Translations under genes and position numbers: made by a program
Part shown: positions 1 to 5,151 of the stretch, piece after piece
Numbering within the stretch: position 1 is the stretch's first letter
Layout of the letters: each line of letters starts with the position of its first letter
Assembly (NCBI GenBank): GCA_937910975.1
Contig: CALEMZ010000134.1
Location: forward strand, 1 to 5,151
Direction: 5' to 3'
Length of the DNA: 5,151 nt
Source of the DNA: an uncultured Pseudorhodobacter sp.
Lineage (GTDB): Bacteria; Pseudomonadota; Alphaproteobacteria; Rhodobacterales; Rhodobacteraceae
The notes under the pieces: generated by a model
What the model was told of the DNA's origin: nothing
Seen by the model: the letters and a program-made list of their open reading frames with translations, nothing else
The model's database searches: none

Positions 1-96
1 GGGCCGTGCGTGCATTGTTTCAGCGATTTCTCCAAAGGCGATGGGCATCGGGATCGGCAATTTCGATACCCAAGGCCTATGCCGCGTGACCGGGAT

Positions 97-1584
97 TCAA
101 GTGCCGCAAAAGGTGCGGAAATTGGTGAAGCTTTCGGGTGCGGGCCGGGCAAAGGCTTCCATCCCCGCGCGCTGTGTGAAGGGGGTGGCGAGCACGCTGA
201 GCAACTGATCAAACGGGGCCATATCGCCGGAGTTTGCGGCGCCGAGAGCAGCCTCAACCAGATGGTTGCGCGGGATATAAAGCGGGTTCACGCAGTTCAT
301 CGCCGTGGCGCGCGCTTCGGGCACAACCGGATCACGGGCGAGGCGTGCGAGCCAGCCTTCTTGCCAATCCATCGCATCCTCGGGGTTGGTAAATTGCGCA
401 CGCAGGGCGGAGGTATCGCCCAAGGCCACATCCGCGAGCGAGCGAAAGCTGTTGGTGAAATCGGCCCCCTGCCCTTCCATCGCCTTGAGCAGGCCGTGGG
501 CGAGGGCAAAATCACCCTCCTCTGCAGTGGTCAGACCGAGTTTAGCGCGCATAACGGCCAGCCAGTCGGCCTCGTAGCGTTCAGTAAAGGCATCTATTTC
601 GGCGGTAGCGGCGTGGATCGCTGCGTCATCATCCTCCGACAGGAAGGGCAGCAGGGTTTCGGCCAGACGTGCGAGATTCCAGCGCGCGATGCCCGGCTGG
701 TTGGCATAGGCGTAGCGACCATTGCGGTCGATGGAGGAAAAGACGGTGGCGGGGTCGTATTGGTCCATGAAGGCACAGGGGCCATAGTCGATGGTTTCAC
801 CCGAAAGCGCCATGTTATCGGTGTTCATGACGCCATGAACGAAGCCCACGCCCATCCATTGCGCAATAAGTTCGGACTGGCGCGCGAGGGTGCGGCGCAG
901 TAGGTGCAGCGCTCGATTTGGGGTATCCGCAAGGTCGGGGTGGTGGCGCGCGATCGTGTAATCCATTAGGCGGCGAAGTTCGTCAATCTCGCCACGGGCC
1001 GCGAAAAACTGGAAGGTGCCAACGCGCAGGTGGCTGGCGGCCACGCGAGCAAGGACAGCCCCTTGCGCGAGTCTCGCATCCCGCAAAACGGCCTCGCCGG
1101 TGGTGCAGGCGGCCAGCGCCCGGGTGGTGGGAATGTGCAGGGCGTGCATTGCCTCGCCCATCAGATATTCACGCAGAACCGGGCCGAGAACCGCCTTGCC
1201 ATCGCCGCCGCGCGAAAACGGCGTGCGACCGGAGCCTTTGAGGTGGATATCGCGGCGCTGGCCTTCGTGGTCTATAACCTCGCCCAGCAAAAGCGCGCGA
1301 CCGTCGCCAAGCTGGGGCGAAAAGCCGCCGAACTGATGCCCGGCATAAGCCATGGCCAGCGGTGTGGCTCCTTGGGGAGCTTGCGCGCCGGTCAGCGCCT
1401 TGGCACCTTCGGTAGTTTGCAGGGCATCCGGGTTCAGCCCCAGTTCGCGAGCGAGTGCGGTGTTGAGGCGCAGCACCTGCGGCGCAGGCGCATTTGCGCC
1501 TTGCCATGGGACGTAGAAGCCTTCGAGATCTCGGGCGTAGCTGTTGTCGAAGGCAAAGCCAAAGGCATCGGAGGCGGTTTGCAT
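97..1584 (-). CDS. selO: SelO/YdiU family protein adenylyltransferase (AMPylase)
   Basis: Predicted 495-residue SelO pseudokinase. Members of this family transfer AMP from ATP to Ser, Thr or Tyr of target proteins and contribute to redox homeostasis. Seen here: AGHQFGGF at residues 81-88, QLGDGRALLLGE at 91-102, the nucleotide-binding lysine K116 in LKGSGRTPFSR, R138/E139 in LREYLMGE, the catalytic and metal-binding NTDN at 254-257, and the DYG aspartate D266. The last residues are FCGT, so a Cys sits third from the end. That is the position of selenocysteine in animal SelO and of a conserved Cys in bacterial proteins. Length is close to the usual 480-500. The frame stays open upstream to 1782, but the ATG at 1584 is chosen because AGAAAGG (1591-1597) lies 6 nt before it and the homologous N-terminus starts there. 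It lies 76 nt downstream of msrA on the same strand, so co-transcription is likely. It appears intact. Confidence 0.95.
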   Translation of the reverse strand: MQTASDAFGFAFDNSYARDLEGFYVPWQGANAPAPQVLRLNTALARELGLNPDALQTTEGAKALTGAQAPQGATPLAMAYAGHQFGGFSPQLGDGRALLLGEVIDHEGQRRDIHLKGSGRTPFSRGGDGKAVLGPVLREYLMGEAMHALHIPTTRALAACTTGEAVLRDARLAQGAVLARVAASHLRVGTFQFFAARGEIDELRRLMDYTIARHHPDLADTPNRALHLLRRTLARQSELIAQWMGVGFVHGVMNTDNMALSGETIDYGPCAFMDQYDPATVFSSIDRNGRYAYANQPGIARWNLARLAETLLPFLSEDDDAAIHAATAEIDAFTERYEADWLAVMRAKLGLTTAEEGDFALAHGLLKAMEGQGADFTNSFRSLADVALGDTSALRAQFTNPEDAMDWQEGWLARLARDPVVPEARATAMNCVNPLYIPRNHLVEAALGAANSGDMAPFDQLLSVLATPFTQRAGMEAFARPAPESFTNFRTFCGT

Positions 1585-1614
1585 GGCGGGCCTTTCTGAG
1601 GCGGAGGATTGGGC

Positions 1615-1658
1615 CCTGTGGGGATAGGCAAAGGGGCGAATATGCACCGGCCCACAGG
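1615..1658 (-). repeat. Inverted repeat in the msrA-selO gap
   Basis: Perfect 8-bp inverted repeat: CCTGTGGG at 1615-1622 and CCCACAGG at 1651-1658, separated by 28 nt. It fills most of the 76-nt space between the msrA stop and the selO start. On the minus-strand transcript the stem would form just after the msrA stop and before the selO ribosome binding site. No T-run follows, so it is not an ordinary intrinsic terminator. It could be an mRNA-stabilising or attenuating intercistronic hairpin, or chance. The repeat is seen; any function is inference. Confidence 0.4.
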
Positions 1659-1660
1659 CC

Positions 1661-2170
1661 TTATTCGGCGGCAGCGCGTCTGGGCAGTACCCAACCGGGG
1701 CGCACGAAATGGCAGGTATAGCCATCGGGGCGGTTTTCCAGATAGTCCTGATGTTCCGGCTCTGCCTCCCAGAAATCGCCAACGGGTTCGACCTCGGTCA
1801 CCACTTTTCCGGGCCAGAGGCCGGAGGCGTTGACATCAGCGATGGTATCAAGCGCGGTGGCTTTTTGGGCCTCATCCACGTAATAAATCGCCGAGCGGTA
1901 AGAGAGGCCCAGATCATTGCCCTGACGGTTTCGGGTGGTGGGATCGTGGATCTGAAAGAAAAACTCCAGCAACTCGCGAAAGCTGGTTTGGGCGGGATCA
2001 TAGATAATCTCGATCCCCTCGGCATGGCTGCCGTGGTTGCGATAAGTGGCATGGGCCACATCACCCCCGGTATAGCCCACACGGGTGGAGAGCACTCCAA
2101 GACGTCTGCGGATCAGATCCTGCATACCCCAAAAGCAGCCCCCAGCCAGAACGGCGCGTACCTGCGTCAT
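1661..2170 (-). CDS. msrA: Peptide-methionine (S)-S-oxide reductase MsrA
   Basis: A 169-residue cytosolic MsrA that reduces the S-epimer of methionine sulfoxide, free or in proteins, using thioredoxin as the usual electron donor. Seen: the catalytic Cys12 in GCFWG directly after the first beta strand, GYTGG at 32-36, the SHAEG segment containing the probable catalytic acid E51, the family signature HDPTTRNRQGNDLG at 75-88, YRSAIYY at 91-97, and EHQDYL at 139-144. Only one other Cys, C153 in YTCHF, is available as a resolving residue, so the long C-terminal double-Cys tail of E. coli MsrA is absent. This matches the shorter alphaproteobacterial type. The ATG at 2170 has AAAGGA (2179-2184) 8 nt upstream. 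First gene of the probable msrA-selO operon. Nothing suggests damage. Confidence 0.96.
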   Translation of the reverse strand: MTQVRAVLAGGCFWGMQDLIRRRLGVLSTRVGYTGGDVAHATYRNHGSHAEGIEIIYDPAQTSFRELLEFFFQIHDPTTRNRQGNDLGLSYRSAIYYVDEAQKATALDTIADVNASGLWPGKVVTEVEPVGDFWEAEPEHQDYLENRPDGYTCHFVRPGWVLPRRAAAE

Positions 2171-2239
2171 GTTCGAATTCCTTTGTTGCGGTTACAATCA
2201 CCGTAATCCCAGCATCAACACAGGCGCAAGCCCCGTCAG

Positions 2240-2386
2240 GAAAATGCCCGCGGTGGGGGAAGCGACAGCAAGGATTGGGTTAGCTACGGGACTGCGAGGG
2301 CGGGTTCGGGCGACTACACGGTGCGCGCGTGCAGGGGCATCAGGCCTGTCGCCGATGGTGCCTCTGCGGTTCCAATTAGCCGATAA
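2240..2386 (+). pseudogene. Possible C-terminal remnant of an FGE-sulfatase (SUMF1/EgtB/PvdO) domain protein
   Basis: A plus-strand frame running to TAA at 2384-2386 reads RGGG (2249-2260), then Trp (2276-2278), SYGTAR, DYTVRA and GIRPV (2336-2350). The order and spacing (RGG, then W seven residues on, then an Arg, then G-x-R-P about 27 residues after RGG) fit the end of FGE-sulfatase domains, which typically read RGGSW...R..R...GFRP. Upstream the frame meets TAA at 2204-2206 and has no start codon or homologous sequence, so only the last 45 or so residues would survive. The minus strand is also open here, as the tail of the 2198-2635 reading, so strand assignment is not certain. Such domains are common in phage or island proteins. 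The identification rests on motif spacing recalled from the family, not on a search. Confidence 0.3.
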
Positions 2387-2435
2387 ACCTTTCGCACCCA
2401 AGAGCCCCCATGCGGGTAAATCTTTGCCTGTTCTA

Positions 2436-2635
2436 TTATTTAGGGTCATCGAGCTCCTCAATTGCGAACTCCAAGATCGCCGCATGAGCGGGGAGGTCAT
2501 CAGGTAGTCAGTCACCCGCTTGGACGCCCTCTGGGCGTTGACCCAGATTCTACCATCCTCGCCGAAGGTCACGTCGATATTTTCGGAGTTGCTCTTCCGG
2601 TTAACGAAGTCGTGCAGGTCGTACATAGTAAACAT
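2436..2635 (-). pseudogene. Small unrecognised protein gene with a one-base frameshift
   Basis: I do not recognise this gene. It starts at ATG 2635 with a strong ribosome binding site, AGAAAGGG (2643-2650), 7 nt upstream. The first 44 residues (MFTMYDLHDF... to ...SKRVTDY) look like real coding sequence. After the TAC codon at 2504-2506 that frame becomes Arg/Ser-rich and implausible and runs on to 2198 (145 residues in total). The adjacent frame reads DDLPAHAAILEFAIEELDDPK and stops at TAA 2436-2438. Restoring one base between 2500 and 2506 gives a compact acidic protein of 66 residues. This could be a true frameshift mutation or a sequencing error. A ribosomal -1 shift would also join the frames, but I see no heptameric slippery site. 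The alternative is the unshifted 145-residue ORF at 2198-2635, which I consider less likely. Confidence 0.55.
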
Positions 2636-2642
2636 AATTTGG

Positions 2643-2650
2643 CCCTTTCT
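2643..2650 (-). promoter_or_regulatory. Ribosome binding site of the small minus-strand gene
   Basis: AGAAAGGG on the minus strand lies 7 nt before the ATG at 2635. It is nearly identical to the selO site (AGAAAGG) and supports 2635, not the in-frame ATG three codons later, as the start. It is the best evidence that this short reading is a real gene and not a shadow. Confidence 0.6.
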
Positions 2651-2801
2651 CTGGCTAATGGTGTGAACTCATCGTCACCACAGAACCACGCGAGGAATCG
2701 GCGAGTCAGATCGTGTCTGCCAAGCTGACGAAGAGGCATACAGACTCTTCGGAACTCCCGACGACTTTGGGCTCGAAAGGTTCAAGGGCGACTTGAACGA
2801 G

Positions 2802-3257
2802 ATGTCCATCGGCATCACGGCATGGCGCGCCATTGCGTTCGCCTTGGAGCGCGACCTCGAACTGCCTTTATGGCTGACGATCTACCTGAAGCAAACGGTT
2901 GGCGGCATTGACGATTGGGCCGCGCTCAACGGGCCTCCCGGTGAGTTTAAGGAGATCCTGCGTCTCAGCGGCAAGCGCAAATTCGACGACAGGTCCGGTG
3001 AACCTCGCCGGATATACGACGCAATCTGCCAATTGCGAGAGCAGCAGCCCGGCGCGACCGTGAAGGCGCTCGTCCTCGCTTATATGAAGCAGTTTCCGCG
3101 CGCTGGTGAGAACGAAGAATACGTCCGGCAGAAGTACTACCAAGGCAAGCGCCTTGCCGAGACTGGCGAGGATTACAAGGGGTGCGGTCGAAAGCGTGAC
3201 ATAGGAACAGGCCCCACGGTAGTACCTGAGCCTACTGAGGACGATCTCGACTTGTAA
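2802..3257 (+). CDS. Hypothetical protein, probably 5'-damaged
   Basis: Unrecognised soluble protein of 151 residues if started at ATG 2802. An in-frame TTG at 2793 gives three residues more, and AAGGG at 2784-2788 fits neither start well (4 or 13 nt). The N-terminal 35 residues are helical and hydrophobic with interspersed charges (ITAWRAIAFALE, LPLWLTIYLK) and are too polar for a clear membrane segment. The middle is basic (LSGKRKFDDRSGEPRR). The C-terminus is acidic (VPEPTEDDLDL). In-frame sequence upstream of 2793 still looks coding (EEAYRLFGTPDDFGLERFKGD) back to about 2730 but contains no start codon, so the native N-terminus is probably lost or frameshifted. It diverges from the small minus-strand gene at 2635 and ends 91 nt before the tRNA-Asn terminator. 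It may belong to an integrated element. No function can be assigned. Confidence 0.6.
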   Translation: MSIGITAWRAIAFALERDLELPLWLTIYLKQTVGGIDDWAALNGPPGEFKEILRLSGKRKFDDRSGEPRRIYDAICQLREQQPGATVKALVLAYMKQFPRAGENEEYVRQKYYQGKRLAETGEDYKGCGRKRDIGTGPTVVPEPTEDDLDL

Positions 3258-3348
3258 CGTAACCACGGCATCTGTCTTTAGATCATCGGTTAATGCGCTC
3301 GCGGTGGCGACTCCGTGGCGATTCAAGTGGTCTCCCAAGATGCCCCTC

Positions 3349-3385
3349 AAAACAAAAAAACCCTCAAGTCACTGGGACTTAAGGG
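3349..3385 (-). terminator. Intrinsic terminator of tRNA-Asn
   Basis: On the minus strand, CCCTTAAGTC (3376-3385) pairs with GACTTGAGGG (3361-3370) through 10 bp including one G-U pair. The loop is 5 nt, and the stem is followed directly by seven Ts, then G and four more Ts (3349-3360). It begins 7 nt after the CCA end of the tRNA. This is a textbook rho-independent terminator for the tRNA transcript. In the plus direction the stem is preceded by the A-run and lacks a strong T-tail, so it would serve the hypothetical gene at 2802-3257 poorly. Confidence 0.93.
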
Positions 3386-3392
3386 CTTATTT

Positions 3393-3467
3393 TGGCTCCG
3401 GCGGTAGGGATCGAACCTACGACCAATTGATTAACAGTCAACTGCTCTACCGCTGAGCTACGCCGGA
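3393..3467 (-). tRNA. tRNA-Asn (anticodon GTT)
   Basis: A complete 75-nt cloverleaf on the minus strand. The acceptor stem is TCCGGCG (3461-3467) paired with CGCCGGA (3397-3403). The D arm is GCTC...GAGC. The anticodon arm is GTTGA / TCAAT with loop CTGTTAA, anticodon GTT at 3433-3435. The T arm is GTAGG-TTCGATC-CCTAC. The discriminator G at 3396 is followed by an encoded CCA at 3393-3395. It decodes AAC and AAU. Promoter and terminator are both visible, so it is a monocistronic transcription unit. Its 3' end faces the suspected insert at 2200-3348, the usual geometry for a tRNA used as an integration site. Confidence 0.97.
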
Positions 3468-3478
3468 ACACGAGGAGG

Positions 3479-3508
3479 CATATAGCAAGTGGAATCGGGG
3501 GCGTCCAG
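3479..3508 (-). promoter_or_regulatory. Probable sigma-70-type promoter of tRNA-Asn
   Basis: Minus-strand -10-like TATATG (3479-3484), preceded by TTGC, with a weaker -35-like CTGGAC (3503-3508) and an 18-nt spacer. The -10 element lies 11 nt upstream of the mature tRNA 5' end, leaving a very short leader, as expected for a monocistronic tRNA gene. The -10 is convincing. The -35 is imperfect and the exact hexamer is uncertain. Confidence 0.55.
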
Positions 3509-3721
3509 AACCTTTCTGAATAATTTTCAGGGATTTGCTCTGAACAAGGAAAGGGCGGTGGAGGTCTGGGACCAAGCGGCAAAGCACGCGCGCATAGGGG
3601 CGCTAGAACGACGAGCCAAATGGCTGCAGATGCTAGAAAATACTGGCTAGAGCGGCGTCTTGAAAATTTACAACATGGATATTCAGAGCGCCAGTATCAT
3701 CCCGGCATTTCACAAGTCTTG
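3509..3721. other. Intergenic stretch with no supported gene
   Basis: Between the tRNA-Asn promoter and the 3' end of the enolase-superfamily pseudogene I see no credible gene. The plus-strand open frame at 3620-3883 runs antisense into that pseudogene and has no ribosome binding site. The stretch contains an 8-bp perfect inverted repeat, ATACTGGC (3640-3647) with GCCAGTAT (3690-3697), 42 nt apart. It also has three copies of GCTAGA in 50 nt (near 3602, 3632 and 3646). None of these is assigned a role. Confidence 0.4.
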
Positions 3722-3757
3722 AAATCCAATAGAACTGAAAACAGGTTTTCTGGATTT
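3722..3757 (-). repeat. Nested inverted repeats downstream of the enolase pseudogene
   Basis: AAATCCA (3722-3728) and TGGATTT (3751-3757) enclose a second palindrome, GAAAAC-AG-GTTTTC (3737-3750). On the minus strand this lies 4 nt after the restored stop of the mandelate racemase-type gene at 3761, where a terminator would be expected. The inner arm is directly adjacent to the outer one on one side only. No long T-run follows, so it is at best a weak or decayed terminator. Confidence 0.35.
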
Positions 3758-3760
3758 TCT

Positions 3761-4740
3761 TTAGCTTCCAAGCCGCAAGATATTGGCCGCGGACAGTTTT
3801 TCCCAATCAAATTCCACCCCGATTCCGGGGGTATGGGGGCAAGGGTCAGATGGTTTTCGACTTGCAGGGGTTGGCTGGTATAGGCATCTATGGGGAAGGA
3901 ATGGACCTCAATCCAGCCGGCATCAGGGCGCGCGGACGCCAGGCTGACATGAAGCTCCTGCATCCCGTGACTGCATGGCGGCACACCGAGTCCCCTTGCG
4001 AGCTCAGCGGCTTGAAGCCATCCTGTAATGCCACCACAATTGGACGCGTCGGGTTGAATATAGCTGAGTTTGGCTTGCCGCATTGCATGGTCAAACTCGT
4101 AAATCGTATGCAGGTTTTCACCCATGGCCAAAGGCATTCCTGTAGCATCGGCGATGCGGGCGTAGCCGCTGTAATCATCGGGGATGGTCGGTTCTTCGAA
4201 CCATGTCAGATTGAAGGGCGCAAAGGCGCGGGCGGCGGTGATCGCCTGCGCGACGCTCATCGAGTAATTGGCATCGACCATGAATACGACATCAGGACCG
4301 ATCAGATCACGCACCGCAGCAATGCGTTCCAGATCCTCATCCAGACTCGGCAGGCCGATCTTTATTTTCACCCCGTTGTAGCCGCGCGCAAGATAGCCGC
4401 GGACCGAATCCAGCAGTTTGGGCAGGGGAAAGCCAAGATCGATGCCACCGCAATAGGCGCGGCAGCGATCCGCCGCCCCGCCCGCCATTTGCCACAAGGG
4501 CTGGCCGCGCTGTTTGCCGCGAATGTCCCACAGGGCGATATCCACCGCCGAAATGGCAAAGGATGCGATACCGCCGCGCGCCACGTAATGCACATGCCAT
4601 TGCATCGCGTCATTGAGCGCCTCTACCTTCGTTCCGTCCTGGCCGATAAGGAAGGGGGCCAGATCATGCTCGATCATCGCCTTGATCGCATGGCCACCCT
4701 TTACCGCCGAATATGCAGTAGAGCTTTCAGAGTTTCGCAC
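3761..4740 (-). pseudogene. Mandelate racemase/muconate lactonizing enzyme family gene, N-terminally truncated and frameshifted
   Basis: Enolase-superfamily enzyme of the mandelate racemase type, which abstracts the alpha proton of a carboxylate (acid-sugar dehydratases or racemases). The substrate cannot be read from the sequence. In the frame from GTG 4740 the barrel domain is nearly complete: VKIKIG with the catalytic K125/K127, metal ligands D156 (VDANY), E182 (FEEPTIP) and E208 (GENLHT), D231 in QPDASN, and H258 in CSHGMQE. Two lesions are visible. Recognisable sequence begins near TAYSAVKGGHA (about 4719), so the N-terminal capping domain (about 50-60 residues) is missing and no ribosome binding site precedes the GTG. 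After AP at residues 301-302, a G5 run (3835-3839) shifts the frame. The adjacent frame continues as TPGIGVEFDWEKLSAAN and stops at 3761-3763, whereas the unshifted frame runs on to 3697. All catalytic residues persist, suggesting recent decay. Confidence 0.85.
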
Positions 4741-5151
4741 GGTGTTGGAGTTGAACGCGGTGCGCGTCTTGGTGCTGTTGCCGCCAAGCCACCCGATCTG
4801 GGAACAGCTTTCGGAACTGGAACGGCAGCATCATGACCTCGCCGCGCGGATTGGCACGGATTTCCACGACTTCTCGCAATTAGATGGCGCATTTCATACG
4901 GCGCTGACTTCGGTGGTGCAGAACCGTTTCGTCAATCAGTTTCAAAAGGTTATATCGCTTATCTTCCACTATCATTATCAGTGGGACAAGCGGATGGAGC
5001 GTGATCGCAACGAGGCCGCGATTGGCGAGCATCTGGCGATTATCGCAGGCTTGCGCAGCGGTGAGCAATCGGTGGCACTTGACGCCGCCGCCGCGCATTT
5101 GCTGACCTCCAAGGAAACTTTGCTGTCTTCGTTGCGCGTCAATTCCTTGAT
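4721..5151 (+). pseudogene. GntR/FadR-type regulator, FCD ligand-binding domain only (5' end missing, runs off the window)
   Basis: From about 4721 the frame reads ELSEFRTVLELNAVRVL, the characteristic opening helix of the FCD domain that follows the winged helix in FadR-subfamily GntR repressors. The domain continues with DGAFHTAL, then EHLAIIAGL, then AAAAHLL near the end. Their Asp and His residues correspond to the metal and ligand-binding set of FCD domains (D..FH, H, H). The frame is open to the window end. The N-terminal winged helix-turn-helix (about 70-80 residues) is absent, because the sequence to the left is the opposite-strand enolase-family gene. No ATG with a ribosome binding site exists. 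It therefore cannot bind DNA as a GntR repressor. In intact loci such a regulator would sit divergently from the enzyme gene and control it, which fits the arrangement seen. Confidence 0.82.

Noticed and set aside
1..48. Possible start of another minus-strand gene (ATG at 48, reading MPIAFGEIAETMHARP to the edge)
   Set aside because: Only 16 codons are visible. No ribosome binding site precedes ATG 48, and GGAG is too far (about 14 nt) from the alternative ATG at 14. It cannot be supported from this window.
41..80. Hairpin after the selO stop (minus-strand GGGTATCG with CGATGCCC)
   Set aside because: The stem needs one G-U pair and a 13-nt loop and is not followed by a T-run, so it is not a convincing terminator.
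10..903. Plus-strand 297-residue open frame
   Set aside because: It is exactly antisense to selO, with composition typical of a high-GC shadow and no ribosome binding site.
2198..2435. C-terminal extension of the small minus-strand ORF, ending in a hydrophobic SPTAGIFLTGLAPVLMLGLR
   Set aside because: It could be a membrane helix of a lost gene. However, the frame upstream is Arg/Pro-rich and follows a likely frameshift, and the opposite strand carries a competing motif series, so I did not annotate it.
3300..3326. Short imperfect direct repeat (GGTGGCGACTC / CGTGGCGATTC)
   Set aside because: Two units of 11 nt with two mismatches and no further copies. Likely chance.
3379..3582. Minus-strand 67-residue open frame
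   Set aside because: It runs straight through tRNA-Asn. The apparent peptide (RRSSAVEQLTVNQLVVGSIPT) is a translated tRNA, a well-known artefact.
3620..3883. Plus-strand frame beginning MAADARKYWLERRLEN
   Set aside because: There is no ribosome binding site, and its second half is antisense to the enolase-family C-terminus. The first 30 residues alone are too little to call a gene.
3850..4836. Plus-strand 328-residue open frame
   Set aside because: It is antisense to the enolase-family gene, whose catalytic motifs are unmistakable on the other strand, and it crosses the truncation junction.

Overview
The window looks like a chromosomal segment of an alphaproteobacterium, most likely from Rhodobacterales or the roseobacter group. 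This is an inference from three things: high-GC codon use, the short MsrA type with GCFWG and NHGSHAEG, and a tRNA gene with an encoded CCA end and a compact terminator. No taxonomic search was possible.

Layout. (1) Positions 97-2170 carry two intact minus-strand genes, msrA (peptide methionine sulfoxide reductase A) followed by selO (YdiU/SelO protein AMPylase). They form a likely two-gene oxidative-stress operon. (2) Positions about 2200-3348 lie between the msrA promoter side and the terminator of a tRNA-Asn gene. This stretch is visibly less GC-rich and looks like a decayed accessory insert. It holds a plus-strand remnant resembling the C-terminus of an FGE-sulfatase (SUMF1/EgtB/PvdO) domain, a small minus-strand gene with an excellent ribosome binding site but a one-base frameshift, and an unrecognised plus-strand gene whose coding character starts before any usable start codon. 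The 3' end of tRNA-Asn faces this segment, which is where tRNA-targeting integrases leave their elements. (3) tRNA-Asn(GTT), minus strand, has a clear promoter and a textbook intrinsic terminator. (4) From about 3761 to the window end there is a decayed catabolic locus. A minus-strand mandelate racemase-type enolase-superfamily gene has lost its N-terminal domain and carries a C-terminal frameshift in a G5 run. Facing away from it is the FCD ligand-binding half of a GntR/FadR-type regulator that has lost its DNA-binding half.

The most notable observation is the 4711-4721 junction. Two divergent genes, an enzyme and its probable regulator, are both missing exactly their 5' ends, as expected if one deletion removed their shared promoter region and both gene starts. 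Together with the other frameshifts, the right two thirds of the window read as a zone of gene decay beside an intact msrA-selO operon. Because several defects are single-base, sequencing error must be excluded for each. I did not find a convincing new multi-gene system here.
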